From Saccharopolyspora thermophila (GTDB lineage: Bacteria > Actinomycetota > Actinomycetes > Mycobacteriales > Pseudonocardiaceae): a DNA stretch of 64,000 nt. The first letter of the stretch is position 1. Every line of letters starts with the position of its first letter. Under the pieces are notes generated by a model. That model had not been told where the DNA came from and searched no databases. It saw only the letters and a program-made list of their open reading frames with translations. Made by a program: the position numbers and the translations under genes. Where the stretch lies: positions 1-64,000 of the forward strand of contig NZ_BMMT01000003.1 in NCBI RefSeq assembly GCF_014646075.1, read 5' to 3'. Below, one piece after another: positions 19,832-29,033 of the stretch.

Positions 19832-21181
19832 TCACCCGCGGACGACCGCGAGCACCTCGTCCCGCAGCGCGGCCATGGCCTCAGTGTCCCTCGCCTCCAC
19901 GTTGAGCCGGAGCAGCGGTTCGGTGTTGGACGGGCGCAGGTTGAACCAGGAACCGTCCCCCAGCTCCACGGTAAGCCCGTCGAGCTCGTCGACACGAGCG
20001 CCGTTGCGGTGGCCGAAAGCCTCGGCGACGGCCCGCATCCGCTCCCGCTGGTCGTCGACGGTCGAGTTGATCTCGCCGGAGGCGACGTAGCGCGAGTAGT
20101 CGGCCATCAGGTGCGACAGGGGCCTGTCCTGCCCGCCGAGCGCGGCCAGCACGTGCAGCGCGGCCAGCATGCCGGAGTCGGCACGCCAGAAGTCACGGAA
20201 GTAGTAGTGCGCCGAGTGCTCGCCGCCGAAGATCGCCCCGGTCTCGGCCATCGTCTGCTTGATGAACGAGTGGCCGACGCGGGTGCGCACCGGCTTGCCG
20301 CCGTGCTCGGCGACGATCTCGGGCACCGCTCTGGAGGTGATGAGGTTGTGGATGATCGTCGCACCGGGCTCCTTGGCCAGCTCGCGCACGGCGACCAGCG
20401 CGGTGATCGCGCTCGGCGAGACCGGTTCGGCCCGCTCGTCGACCACGAAGCAGCGGTCGGCGTCGCCGTCGAACGCGAGCCCGGCGTCCGCGCCCATCTC
20501 GCGGACCTTGGCCTGCAGGTCCACCAGGTTCGCCGGGTCCAGCGGGTTCGCCTCGTGGTTGGGGAACGTGCCGTCCAGCTCGAAGTACATCGGGACCAGC
20601 TCGATCGGCAGGTCCGCGAACACGGTGGGCACGGTGTGCCCGCCCATCCCGTTGCCCGCGTCGACGACGACCTTCAGCGGACGGATGCCGCGCAGGTCGA
20701 CGAGTTCACGCAGGAAGGCGGAGTACTCGGCGACCATCTCCCGCTGGGTGGCGGTGCCCTTCGCGCCCAGGAACTCCGGCACCCCGTGCGCGACCAGCTC
20801 CTGGATCTCCGACAGGCCGCTGTCCTGGCCGACGGGCGCCGCTCCGGCGCGGCAGAGCTTGATGCCGTTGTAGCGGGCCGGGTTGTGGCTGGCGGTGAAC
20901 ATCGCGCCGGGCAGGTCGAGCCGCCCGGACGCGAAGTACAGCATGTCCGTGCTGGCCAGCCCGATGTTGATCACATCGACGCCCTGGCCGGTGACGCCTT
21001 CGGCGAACGCGGCGGCCAACCCGGGCGAGGACTCCCGCATGTCGTGCCCGACAACCACGGCCGGACCCCCGACCAACCGGGTGAACGCGGCGCCGATCTC
21101 CCGCGCCACGTCGACGTCGAGCCCTTCCCCGACCACCCCGCGGATGTCGTACGCCTTGACGATCCCCGACAGGTCCCGCAC
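19832..21181 (-). CDS. manB: Phosphomannomutase / phosphoglucomutase
   Basis: 449-residue alpha-D-phosphohexomutase converting mannose-6-phosphate to mannose-1-phosphate (ManB/PmmA, Rv3257c). The phosphoserine loop is GAMFTASHNPARYNGIK (active-site Ser in TASHNP); the metal loop is FDGDADRCFVVD (DGDADR); the sugar loop is GGEHSAHYYFRD (GEHSAH) and the phosphate-binding loop is LRPSNTEPLLRLNVEA. All four catalytic loops are intact. The start at the second of two close GTG codons (21181) fits a GGGAGG 6 bases upstream; the first GTG would be too near. First gene of manB, trm112-like, SIS, manA. Confidence 0.95.
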   Translation of the reverse strand: MRDLSGIVKAYDIRGVVGEGLDVDVAREIGAAFTRLVGGPAVVVGHDMRESSPGLAAAFAEGVTGQGVDVINIGLASTDMLYFASGRLDLPGAMFTASHNPARYNGIKLCRAGAAPVGQDSGLSEIQELVAHGVPEFLGAKGTATQREMVAEYSAFLRELVDLRGIRPLKVVVDAGNGMGGHTVPTVFADLPIELVPMYFELDGTFPNHEANPLDPANLVDLQAKVREMGADAGLAFDGDADRCFVVDERAEPVSPSAITALVAVRELAKEPGATIIHNLITSRAVPEIVAEHGGKPVRTRVGHSFIKQTMAETGAIFGGEHSAHYYFRDFWRADSGMLAALHVLAALGGQDRPLSHLMADYSRYVASGEINSTVDDQRERMRAVAEAFGHRNGARVDELDGLTVELGDGSWFNLRPSNTEPLLRLNVEARDTEAMAALRDEVLAVVRG

Positions 21182-21288
21182 GTGCACCCTCCCAAATCGC
21201 GTCCCCACGACGTGGTCAGAAGCCTACCGGCGATCGACGTCGTGGTGGCGTCCGCTGGGACGCGGAGGAGCTGTTCGTCACGATGTGT

Positions 21289-21657
21289 TCAATCGTCGAT
21301 CGGATCGGGCAACGCCCGCAGGTGCCCGCGGCGGCTGCCGCCCGGTCCGAAGTTCGGCGGCTCGACCGGCCGGTCCGGTCGACCGGCCTCCCGGACCGCC
21401 TCGGCGAGCGCCGTCAGGTCGTCGTCGGACGGTCGCGGCGGCGTGAACTCACCTTCGTGGCGCACGACCTCCCAGCCCTTGGGCACGGTCAGCCGCAGCG
21501 CGTGCGCCTCACACAGGTCGTAGCTGTGTGGTTCGGCGTACGTGGCCAGGGGACCGACCACCGCGGTGGAGTCCGCGTAGGCATAAGTGAGCGTGGCGAC
21601 TGCCGGGTTGGTACACCCGGTCCGCGAGCACCGCCTCACGCTCCGCACGAACAGCAC
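21289..21657 (-). CDS. DUF3499 protein
   Basis: 122-residue protein of the actinobacterial DUF3499 family (Rv3258c-like). The N-terminus RSVRRCSRTGCTNPAVATLTY has a CxxxxC pair, and DLCEAHALRLTVPKGWEVVRH provides another Cys and His, so a small metal-binding fold is likely. The C-terminus is Pro- and Asp-rich. The GTG at 21657 is preceded by GGGGGC. It lies 107 bases upstream of manB, in the same direction as in mycobacteria, and divergent from the zincin-like gene. Function unknown. Confidence 0.8.
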   Translation of the reverse strand: MLFVRSVRRCSRTGCTNPAVATLTYAYADSTAVVGPLATYAEPHSYDLCEAHALRLTVPKGWEVVRHEGEFTPPRPSDDDLTALAEAVREAGRPDRPVEPPNFGPGGSRRGHLRALPDPIDD

Positions 21658-21835
21658 GATAGCGCCCCCGATCCGGCGCGCGCCGCAGGCACGCGGAAAC
21701 CGGTGCCCGGGGACCCCGGAACCCCTGGTTCCGGCCGTTCTGCTGATCGCGAACCCACCGGTGCGGCGAGCCACCGTGAAATCCCCCCGACGCTTGTCCC
21801 GGCGGGGGGTGCTGAGGGCGTACCCTCGGCCCGTG

Positions 21836-22306
21836 GTGACCGCACGTGGATCTCGGCGTCGAAGCCGCTTCCGGCGGGACCGGCGCGGCCGCGGCCTGCG
21901 TGGACCGCTGTACCCATCCTCCGTGCCGGTGTCGCGTAGCCGCTCGCAGCGGTTCGACGCCCTGGTTCTGGAGGCTCTCGAACCGATCGAGCAGCGCTGG
22001 CACGCGGAGCTGACGCAGCTGGATGTGGCGGTCGACGAGGTGCCGGAGATCAGCAGCACCACACCGGACAAGCTGGTGTGGGACGACGACGTTGTGGTCG
22101 ACGCCAACGTGCCACTCGCGCGGCTGGTCCCGGCCGGCGTCGACCGGCGCGGCCTGCCCACGCGCGCCCGCATCGTGCTGTATCGGCGGCCGCTGGAGGC
22201 GCGCGCCCGCGACGGCACGGACATGGCGGACCTGCTGCACGACGTGCTGGTCGAGCAGGTCGCCGCCTACCTGGGCCTGGACCCGGACGTCATCGAGGGG
22301 CAGTGA
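21836..22306 (+). CDS. Zincin-like metallopeptidase family protein (active site degenerate)
   Basis: 156-residue protein equivalent to Rv3259. The basic N-terminus (RGSRRRSRFRRDRRGRGLRGPL) is followed by the conserved RSQRFDALVLEALEPIEQRWHAEL. The family normally carries HExxH for zinc; here the helix reads LLHDVLVEQVAAYLGLDP, keeping only the first His, with Asp in place of the catalytic Glu and no second His. I infer no peptidase activity. Start uncertain: GTG-GTG at 21833 and 21836, no ribosome site, possibly leaderless. It lies divergent from DUF3499 and convergent with the membrane protein at 22416. Confidence 0.75.
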   Translation: MTARGSRRRSRFRRDRRGRGLRGPLYPSSVPVSRSRSQRFDALVLEALEPIEQRWHAELTQLDVAVDEVPEISSTTPDKLVWDDDVVVDANVPLARLVPAGVDRRGLPTRARIVLYRRPLEARARDGTDMADLLHDVLVEQVAAYLGLDPDVIEGQ

Positions 22307-22328
22307 GCGCCCGCACCAGCGCGTCCAG

Positions 22329-22386
22329 CGCCGCCGGGTGGGAGCGTTCGGGCGGCGGCCACCCGACGGGGGCACCCGGGCGGCGG
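22329..22386. terminator. Possible bidirectional terminator hairpin
   Basis: CGCCGCCGGGTG (22329-22340) pairs with CACCCGGGCGGCGG (22373-22386) with one bulged base. It lies in the 109-base spacer between the converging zincin gene (ends 22306) and the membrane protein (ends 22416). The intervening bases can form alternative pairings. No T-run. Confidence 0.4.
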
Positions 22387-22415
22387 TGACGTGCGGCGCA
22401 GGCCCCGGCGACCGC

Positions 22416-24392
22416 TCACGCCGGCGCGGCGCGGCGGCGCCCCGGAAGCGCGGCGACCAGTGTGAAGAGCACCGCACCGGCCTGCACGGCGAGCAACGCC
22501 GTGCGCGGCACCTCCGTGTAGCCGACCCGCACCTCGGCGGCATGCTCCGGCAGCGGGATCGCCACCTGGTGGCCCCAGGCGGTGGCCAGCGGGACCGTAC
22601 GGCCGTCGATCCGCGCGTACCAGCCGGGTTCGTTCTCCGCGCCCAGCACCAGCGCCCGCCCGGCACCGCCTTCGGACACCCGGACGGTGACCTGCGGCAG
22701 GTCGGCCGCCACCACGAGCGGCCGGGCCTGCGGGGTCGGTGCCGGTTCGGTGCGGGCCTGCCGCGCGAGGTCGGGGCCGAGCAGCTCGACCGGGCTGGTC
22801 GGCAGCAGCACCCGCAGGACGCGCCGCCCGTCGGGCAGCCTGCCGTGCTCGGCGACGAGGTCACCGGCGAGTTCGGGCAGCCGCGACGCGTCGGGGACGG
22901 CGAGGAACGCCACTCCCCGAGCGGCAGCCGCCGCCAGCGCCCCGCGCGCCCGTGCCGGATCGGCGGCCTGCAGGTCGTCGTCCACGCGGCGCAGCCAGGG
23001 CACGGCCGTGCCGACCGGGGCGAGGTCGTCGTCGCCGAACCGCGGACCGGTGCGGTCGACGAGCCGCGCGGGCTGCGGGCCGGGATCCAGCACCAGCAGC
23101 GGGCCCGGCAGGTCCGTGGCGACGTCCCGGCCGGTGCGCAGCGGGCCGCTGATCATCGCGACCGCGCTCGCCGCGGCCAGCACGACCACCCCCACCGACA
23201 CGAGGGAGCGGGGCAGCCTGGCCTGGTGCGTCTCCACCGCGATCCACGCGCACCCCGCGGCGACGAGCACCAGGGGCCCGCCCGTCCAGCCGGTGGTGCG
23301 CACCCCGCCGCTGATGGGTTCCGCCGCGACCACGTCCACCAGAACCGCCAGCACCAGGCCGGCCACCGCGACGACCGCTCCGGGCACCATCCGGCGGGTG
23401 CGGCCCAGCACGACCGCGAGCACCGCGGCGACGACGAACAGCGCACCGGCCAGGCTCGCCGGCGACCCGTCCGGACTCAGCGCCAGCACCCACGCCCCCG
23501 CCGGTTCCTCCACGGCCCGGGCGCCCGGGCCGTGGAGCAGGATCTCGGGGTGCTGCAACCACACCACCGGCCACGGCAGGAGGCACGCCACGGACAGCAG
23601 CACCACCGCGGCCAGCCCGGCCACCCGGCGGAGACCGCGCGCCTCCCGATCGGGCAGCACCACGAAGGCGACCAGCGCCAACGCGATCAGCGCGAGGTGC
23701 GCCAGCGGCGCGAAAGCCCCGAGCACCGCCAGGCCGAGCGCCGTCAGGCACGCCGTGGGCAACCACTGCCCCACCGGCCGCGCGACGACGGCCCCGATCC
23801 CGGCGATCAGCGGCGGCACCAGGATGTGCGCGGCCACCACGTCGAGCCGCCCCTGCCCGGCGGACACCGAAGCCGCGGGCAGCAGCGCGTACGCCCCGGC
23901 CGCCACGGCGCGGCGTACCCGGGAAACGGGCAGCGAGCGTGTCGCGGCGTACGCGCTGACACCGGCCAACGGGGCGCCGAACAGCACCAGCCCGGCAGCC
24001 ACCGCGGACGGTCCACCCAGGACAGCACCCAGCACCGCGAGCACCAGCAACGACGGCGAGGCGGGCGAACCCGTGCCGCCGCCGACCGGGTGCCACGCGG
24101 CCAGGTAGTCGTGCCACGTCGTTTCCAGGTCCGCCACCGGCAGCAGCCGCCCGCCGTGCAGGCCCGCCCCGAACCGCCCCGCGATGAGGCCGTTGACCAG
24201 TGCGAACAAGATCAGGACGGCGGTGAGCACCACCGGTGGGGCCGACAGCACCCGCAGCACCCGGCGCCGCGGTGCGAATCCGGCTGCGGAGGTCGTCGCC
24301 TGCCCCACTCCCAGTCGCGCCAGCACTTTCGGCAACCACGCCGCGGCGCCCCGACGCACCACCACCGCCAGCACCGGCGCGGTCGCGACCAC
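22416..24392 (-). CDS. Membrane protein, GT2-membrane glycosyltransferase lacking its GT2 domain
   Basis: 658-residue protein with about 12 to 13 membrane segments. Relatives next to whiB2 in actinomycetes are, as I recall, about 1000 to 1150 residues: an N-terminal GT2 domain followed by a membrane region. Here the first 30 residues (VATAPVLAVVVRRGAAAWLP) look like the first strand and helix of that GT2, then the chain jumps directly to RRRVLRVLSAPPVVLTAVL and HGGRLLPVADLETTWHDYLA of the membrane part. The nucleotide-binding DxD and acceptor regions are absent, in frame. The C-terminal 200 residues form an extracellular domain before a final helix. The start at the GTG at 24392 follows GGGGGAGG by 5 bases; an earlier GTG at 24422 is weaker. 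Probably not a glycosyltransferase any more. Confidence 0.75.
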   Translation of the reverse strand: MVATAPVLAVVVRRGAAAWLPKVLARLGVGQATTSAAGFAPRRRVLRVLSAPPVVLTAVLILFALVNGLIAGRFGAGLHGGRLLPVADLETTWHDYLAAWHPVGGGTGSPASPSLLVLAVLGAVLGGPSAVAAGLVLFGAPLAGVSAYAATRSLPVSRVRRAVAAGAYALLPAASVSAGQGRLDVVAAHILVPPLIAGIGAVVARPVGQWLPTACLTALGLAVLGAFAPLAHLALIALALVAFVVLPDREARGLRRVAGLAAVVLLSVACLLPWPVVWLQHPEILLHGPGARAVEEPAGAWVLALSPDGSPASLAGALFVVAAVLAVVLGRTRRMVPGAVVAVAGLVLAVLVDVVAAEPISGGVRTTGWTGGPLVLVAAGCAWIAVETHQARLPRSLVSVGVVVLAAASAVAMISGPLRTGRDVATDLPGPLLVLDPGPQPARLVDRTGPRFGDDDLAPVGTAVPWLRRVDDDLQAADPARARGALAAAAARGVAFLAVPDASRLPELAGDLVAEHGRLPDGRRVLRVLLPTSPVELLGPDLARQARTEPAPTPQARPLVVAADLPQVTVRVSEGGAGRALVLGAENEPGWYARIDGRTVPLATAWGHQVAIPLPEHAAEVRVGYTEVPRTALLAVQAGAVLFTLVAALPGRRRAAPA

Positions 24393-24556
24393 ACTGCCCT
24401 CCCCCGGACCTGATCCACTCACCGCTGCACGCTAGTGCACCAGAAGGGGAAGGATGCTCGCCTGAATCGGGCGTGACCGCAGTGAAAAACTTGCCGGATG
24501 CGCGGTCGACGGCCGTTCGGCCCAGCGGCATGACGTCCAATGGACGCGAAGGTGCG

Positions 24557-24871
24557 TCACACGGCGCGGCGCTTGAGCTTGCGACGCTCCCGTTCGGACA
24601 GTCCACCCCAGATGCCGAAGCGTTCGTCGTGCTGCAGCGCATACTCCAGGCATTCCGAGCGCACCTCGCAGCCGGCGCAGATCCGCTTCGCCTCCCGCGT
24701 CGAGCCGCCCTTCTCCGGGAAGAACGCCTCCGGGTCGGTCTGCGCGCACAGCGCGCGCTCCTGCCACTCCTGCTCGTCGTCGCCCAGCTCGAACAGCTCG
24801 GCCAGCACGTCGAGTTCCGCCACGGAAGCGTCCCCACGCTCCGCGAGACGGCTGTCCCCTGGTTCCCACAT
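24557..24871 (-). CDS. whiB2: WhiB2-type iron-sulfur regulator
   Basis: 104-residue transcription factor of the Wbl family, WhiB/WhiB2 branch, which with WhiA controls septation and sporulation or division genes and works through the principal sigma factor. The four cysteines that hold the [4Fe-4S] cluster are Cys42, Cys65, Cys68 and Cys74 (ALCAQTD and RICAGCEVRSECLEYAL). The turn GIWGGLSERERRKLKRR (86-102) binds DNA. The ATG at 24871 has GGGGGA 8 bases upstream; upstream frame extensions are Pro/Gly-rich and not conserved. Its 5' region is unusually rich in inverted repeats (see 24872-25333). The same neighbours as Rv3260c. Confidence 0.93.
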   Translation of the reverse strand: MWEPGDSRLAERGDASVAELDVLAELFELGDDEQEWQERALCAQTDPEAFFPEKGGSTREAKRICAGCEVRSECLEYALQHDERFGIWGGLSERERRKLKRRAV

Positions 24872-25333
24872 CGTTTGTTTCCCCCGATTTCTCCCGTTCC
24901 CGCCGGCCCTCCCCAGGGCCGGAACAGGACGCACTCCTGCTCGCAGGTCGGCCGGTCCCGGTCCGGGACCTCGCACTCCGACGGCGGCGCCGCCGTCGCC
25001 GACCACCAGCGCCGCCCCCTCTCACCGCCGGCGGCACGGCGATCGACCGGTGCCCGACCGGGTCTCCCGCTCCCGGTCGGTCGCTGCGCGACCGTCAACG
25101 CCAGACGATCGTTTCAGCGACGAATGACACTGCTGTGATTACACCCGTGTAGCTCCTCGCGGTCAAGCGGAGACCATCCGTAGGGGGACATCCCCACCCT
25201 GGGCCGCGAGTGCCACCGGGTGGGCGCTTTCGGCGCAGCACCGGTAGTCCGTCCGACCGCACCGGCGTCCCAAGATCATGGATACCACCCCTTGGTCAAC
25301 ACCGCCGGTCTCGCGTTCGTGGACACTGGTGCC
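24872..25333. promoter_or_regulatory. Divergent whiB2 / M50-protease control region with several inverted repeats
   Basis: 462 bases without a gene. Three perfect GC-rich inverted repeats lie on the whiB2 side: CCGGCCCT-4-AGGGCCGG (24903-24922), GGTCCCGG-1-CCGGGACC (24954-24970), and the uninterrupted 16-base palindrome 24981-24996. A further TACAC-2-GTGTA lies at 25140-25151, in the AT-richer patch 25120-25151 that may hold promoters. whiB genes are commonly controlled by developmental regulators, but I recognise no specific box. No small gene or RNA is evident. Confidence 0.5.
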
Positions 25334-26092
25334 GTGCAGAACACCACGGCGCGCGTGAGCCCCCTGTTCCTCGGCCTGGTCGCCCTGACCGTGCTGGGTG
25401 GCGTGCTGTCCACCTTCGACGGCGACGGTCTCCGGGTCACCGGCATCGTGCTGCTCGTGCTCGGCGGCTGGGCGACCTCGCTGTGCCTGCACGAGTTCGG
25501 CCACGCCGTGACGGCCTACCGCGGCGGCGACCTCGCGGTCCGCGCGAAGGGCTACCTGACGCTGGACCCCCGCCGCTACACCGACCCGGTGCTCAGCATC
25601 GTGCTGCCGCTGATCTTCGTGGCGCTGGGCGGCATCCCGCTGCCGGGTGGCGCGGTGTGGATCAACCACCACGCGCTGCGCACCCGGCGTATCGAGTCGA
25701 TGGTGTCGCTGGCCGGCCCCCTGACGAACCTGGTGCTGGGCATGCTGATCGCCGCGGCGGTGCAGCTGGTGCCGATGCCGCTGGGGCTGTCGTCCGGGCT
25801 GTCCTACCTGGCGTTCCTGCAGGTGATCGCGTTCGTACTGAACATCCTGCCGATCCCGGGTTTGGACGGGTACGGGGCGATCGAGCCGTGGCTGTCCGGC
25901 CCGGCGCGCCGGTTCGGCGAGCAGGCCCGCCCGTGGGCGCCGCTGGCGCTGTTCGTGCTGCTGATCGGGGTGCCGCTGGTCGGGCGGGTGTTCTTCGAGC
26001 TCGCCTACGTCGTCTTCGGCCTCGTCGGCGGCGACACGGTGCTGACCTACCTGGGCCAGAGCGCGTTCCGCAGCATCTTCGGTTTCCTGTGA
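25334..26092 (+). CDS. Site-2 protease family membrane metallopeptidase (M50)
   Basis: 252-residue intramembrane protease-like protein. The zinc motif HEFGH is at residues 53-57 in the second membrane segment, and the second motif LNILPIPGLDGYGAIEP, the NxxPxxxxDG type, provides the third ligand Asp. About five to six membrane segments are present. There is no PDZ domain, so it belongs to the compact group of actinobacterial S2P-like proteins with unknown substrates. The GTG start at 25334 (VQNTTARVSPLF) is chosen by family fit; no strong ribosome site is seen. It lies 66 bases before fbiA, in the same direction. Confidence 0.85.
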   Translation: MQNTTARVSPLFLGLVALTVLGGVLSTFDGDGLRVTGIVLLVLGGWATSLCLHEFGHAVTAYRGGDLAVRAKGYLTLDPRRYTDPVLSIVLPLIFVALGGIPLPGGAVWINHHALRTRRIESMVSLAGPLTNLVLGMLIAAAVQLVPMPLGLSSGLSYLAFLQVIAFVLNILPIPGLDGYGAIEPWLSGPARRFGEQARPWAPLALFVLLIGVPLVGRVFFELAYVVFGLVGGDTVLTYLGQSAFRSIFGFL

Positions 26093-26158
26093 CGAAGGCC
26101 CCAGGTCCTCGGCCGGGTGAGCGCCGTGGCCGTCGGGCCGCGTGCGAGGATCGGGGCC

Positions 26159-27151
26159 GTGAAGGTCGTAGTTCTGGTCGGCGGGGTCGGCGGCGCCCGC
26201 TTTCTGCTCGGGGTCAAGGCCGCATTGGGCCTGCCCGCGGTCGGCGAGCCGGCGGAGCCGTCCGAGCACGAGATCACCGCGGTGGTCAACGTCGGTGACG
26301 ACGTGTGGATGCACGGCCTGCGGGTGTGCCCGGACCTGGACACCTGCATGTACACACTGGGCGGCGGGGTCGACTCGGCGAAGGGCTGGGGGCGGGTCGA
26401 CGAGACCTGGTCGGTCAAGGAGGAACTGGCCGCCTACGGCGTGGAGCCGAGCTGGTTCGGGCTCGGCGACCGGGACATCGCCACCCACCTGGTGCGTTCC
26501 CGGATGCTGCGCGCGGGCTACTCGCTGACGGCGGTGACCGAGGCGCTGTGCGACCGCTGGAAGCCGGGGGTGCGGCTGCTGCCGGTCACCGACGAGCGGC
26601 TGGAGACGCACGTCGCCATCGACGACCCGGACAGCGGTGATCCGCGCGCGGTGCACTTCCAGGAGTGGTGGGTGCGACACCGGGCGGAGCCGACCGCGCA
26701 CGCGTTCGTGCCGGTGGGGGCGTCCGAGGCGAAGCCGACCCCGGCGGTGCTGGACGCGCTCGAGCAGGCCGACGTGGTGCTCGTGGCGCCGTCGAACCCG
26801 GTGGTCAGCATCGGCACGCTGCTGGCGGTGCCCGGTTTCCGCGACGCGCTGCGGGCGACGTCGGCGCCGGTCGTGGGGCTGTCCCCGATCGTCGGCGGCA
26901 GGCCGCTGCGCGGCATGGCCGACGCCTGCCTGGCCGGCATCGGGGTGGACAGCACCGCGGAGGCGGTCGGTCGGCACTACGGCTCCCGCCGGGATTCCGA
27001 TGGCATCCTGGACGGCTGGCTGGTGCACACCGGCGACCGCGCGGAGGTGCCCGGGGTGCGGGTACGCGCGGTCCCGCTGCTGATGTCCGATGTGGACGCC
27101 ACCGCGGCGATGGCCCGGGCGGCGTTCGACCTGGCCCGGGAGGGGCGATGA
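26159..27151 (+). CDS. fbiA: F420 biosynthesis phosphotransferase FbiA (CofD)
   Basis: 330-residue 2-phospho-L-lactate or phosphoenolpyruvyl transferase that joins the side chain to Fo, giving (dehydro-)F420-0. The N-terminal phosphate-binding loop is [17 protein letters not shown]; the family region INVGDD-like [21 protein letters not shown] and [11 protein letters not shown] (here [11 protein letters not shown]) with LSPIVGG are present. Length matches M. tuberculosis FbiA (331). The start is a GTG at 26159 (VKVVVLVGG). It overlaps fbiB by 4 bases (ATGA), a tightly coupled pair as in Rv3261-Rv3262. Confidence 0.96.
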   Translation: MKVVVLVGGVGGARFLLGVKAALGLPAVGEPAEPSEHEITAVVNVGDDVWMHGLRVCPDLDTCMYTLGGGVDSAKGWGRVDETWSVKEELAAYGVEPSWFGLGDRDIATHLVRSRMLRAGYSLTAVTEALCDRWKPGVRLLPVTDERLETHVAIDDPDSGDPRAVHFQEWWVRHRAEPTAHAFVPVGASEAKPTPAVLDALEQADVVLVAPSNPVVSIGTLLAVPGFRDALRATSAPVVGLSPIVGGRPLRGMADACLAGIGVDSTAEAVGRHYGSRRDSDGILDGWLVHTGDRAEVPGVRVRAVPLLMSDVDATAAMARAAFDLAREGR

Positions 27152-28491
27152 GGGATCACGCGGCCACCGGGGGACTGCGGCTGTTCGCGGTGACCGGGTT
27201 GCCGGAGTTCGGCCCCGGCGACGACCTGGCCGCCTCGATCGCCGCGCACGCGCCGTGGCTCAGCGACGGCGACATCGTGGTGGTCACCAGCAAGGTGGTC
27301 TCCAAGGTCGAGGGCCGGATGGTCGCCGCGCCGCGTGACCCGGAGCTACGCGACCGGCTGCGCCGGGAACTGGTGCTGGCCGAGGCCGACCACGTGGTGG
27401 CCCGGCGCGGGCAGTTCCTGATCACCCAGAACCGGCTCGGCATCGTGCAGGCGGCCTCCGGCGTGGACGCCTCGAACGTGCCGCTGGACCGGATCGCGCT
27501 GCTGCCGGAGGACCCGGACGCGTCGGCCCGCCGCCTGCGGGCGGGGCTGGCCGAGCGACTCGGCGTCCAGGTCGGGGTGGTGATCACCGACACGATGGGC
27601 CGCGCCTGGCGGGTCGGGCAGACCGACGTGGCGATCGGCGCCGCCGGGATCAGCGTCCTGCACCGCTACGGGGGCAGCATTGACTCGCAGGGCAACGAGC
27701 TGGCGGTGACCGAGGTCGCGGTGGCCGACGAGATCGCCGCGGCGGCGGATCTGGTCAAGGGCAAGCTGGGCGCGGTTCCGGTGGCCGTGGTGCGGGGGCT
27801 GGCGACCGAGGACGACGGGTCGCGGGCCCGCGACCTGGTGCGGCCGGTGGCGGACGACCTGTTCTCCATGGGCACCGCGGAGGCCCTGGCGCAGGGCCGA
27901 CGCGAGGCGGTGCTGATGCGCCGCTCGGTGCGCACCTTCGCCGACACACCGGTGGACACCGACGCCGTGCGCCGCGCGGTCGGCGCTGCGCTGACCGCGC
28001 CCGCGCCGCACCACACGCACCCGGTGCGCTTCGTGTGGCTGCGCGACCGTCCACTGCGGACGAAGCTGCTGGATGCGATGCGCACCGCGTGGCTGGACGA
28101 CCTGCGCGCCGACGGGTTGTCGGAGCAGGCCGCGCAGCGCCGCGTCGCACGGGGCACCCTGCTCTACAGCGCGCCCGAGGTCGTGCTGCCGTTCCTGGTG
28201 CGCGAGGGCGCGCACGACTACCCCGACGAGCGGCGCAGCGACGCGGAGCGGCAGATGTTCACCGTCGCGGGCGGGGCCGCGGTGCAGGCCCTGCTGGTGG
28301 CGCTGGCGGCCGAGGAGCTCGGGTCCTGCTGGGTGTCGTCGACGTTGTTCTGCCCGGACGTGGTGCGCTCCGCCCTGGACCTGCCGGAGAACTGGGAGCC
28401 GCTGGGCGCGGTGGCGGTGGGCCATCCCGCCGAGCCCTTTGACGGCCCGCGCGAGCCCCGCGGATTCGACGACGGATTGGTGGAGCTGTGA
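27148..28491 (+). CDS. fbiB: Bifunctional FbiB: F420-0 gamma-glutamyl ligase and dehydro-F420 reductase
   Basis: 447-residue two-domain enzyme. Residues 1-245 are the CofE-type GTP-dependent ligase ([51 protein letters not shown]) that adds glutamates to F420-0. Residues about 255-447 are a nitroreductase-like FMN domain ([40 protein letters not shown]) that reduces dehydro-F420-0 in mycobacteria. Length equals M. tuberculosis FbiB (448). The ATG at 27148 overlaps the fbiA TGA and follows GGAGG. The next gene, NUDIX, overlaps by GTGA. F420 is widely used in actinomycetes for redox and secondary metabolism. Confidence 0.96.
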   Translation: MRDHAATGGLRLFAVTGLPEFGPGDDLAASIAAHAPWLSDGDIVVVTSKVVSKVEGRMVAAPRDPELRDRLRRELVLAEADHVVARRGQFLITQNRLGIVQAASGVDASNVPLDRIALLPEDPDASARRLRAGLAERLGVQVGVVITDTMGRAWRVGQTDVAIGAAGISVLHRYGGSIDSQGNELAVTEVAVADEIAAAADLVKGKLGAVPVAVVRGLATEDDGSRARDLVRPVADDLFSMGTAEALAQGRREAVLMRRSVRTFADTPVDTDAVRRAVGAALTAPAPHHTHPVRFVWLRDRPLRTKLLDAMRTAWLDDLRADGLSEQAAQRRVARGTLLYSAPEVVLPFLVREGAHDYPDERRSDAERQMFTVAGGAAVQALLVALAAEELGSCWVSSTLFCPDVVRSALDLPENWEPLGAVAVGHPAEPFDGPREPRGFDDGLVEL

Positions 28492-29027
28492 GCGGACTGC
28501 ACACCGACACCCGGCGCGTACTCGGCGACTGGCGTCCCGACGACCCGCAGCAGGAGGCGCTGCGGCACGCGTTCCTGACGCTGCTGGACACTCGTGCGGA
28601 CGCGTGCCTGCGGGCGTGTGAGCCGGGCCACGTGACGGCGTCGGCGGTGCTGGTGGACGCCGCGGGCGAGAACGTGCTGCTCACCCTGCACCCGCGGGTG
28701 GGTGCGTGGTTGCAGCTCGGCGGCCACTGCGAACCGGAGGACACCTCGCTGGCCGGGGCGGCGCTGCGCGAGGCGACGGAGGAGTCCGGGGTGGACGGTC
28801 TGGTGGTGGACCCGGAGCCGGTGCACCTCGACGTGCACCCGATCACCTGCTCGCTGGGGCGCCCGACCCGCCACTTCGACGTCCGCTTCGTCGTCCGCGC
28901 CCCGGCGGGCGCGCAACCACAGCGCAGCGACGAGTCCCTGGACCTGCGCTGGTGGCCGCTGGACTCCCTGCCGGAGCAGTCCGACCTCGGCCCCCTGATC
29001 GCCGCGGCCCGAACCCGCCTGAGCTGA
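28488..29027 (+). CDS. NUDIX hydrolase
   Basis: 179-residue pyrophosphohydrolase. The Nudix box [25 protein letters not shown] (positions about 77-101) holds the REATEESG core with metal-binding glutamates. The N-terminal 45 residues are helical and specific to the subfamily. The GTG start lies within the fbiB stop (GTGA), so it is translated with the F420 genes; whether it acts on an F420-related or other nucleotide is unknown. It ends 6 bases before the stop of the convergent glycosylase. Confidence 0.88.
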   Translation: MSGLHTDTRRVLGDWRPDDPQQEALRHAFLTLLDTRADACLRACEPGHVTASAVLVDAAGENVLLTLHPRVGAWLQLGGHCEPEDTSLAGAALREATEESGVDGLVVDPEPVHLDVHPITCSLGRPTRHFDVRFVVRAPAGAQPQRSDESLDLRWWPLDSLPEQSDLGPLIAAARTRLS

Positions 29028-29033
29028 TGGCCG

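Noticed and set aside
22023-24413. Long frame opposite the membrane protein, rich in His, Arg and Gln
   Set aside because: Complement of membrane-helix codons; no start site and no similarity. The minus strand has a clear ribosome site and membrane topology.
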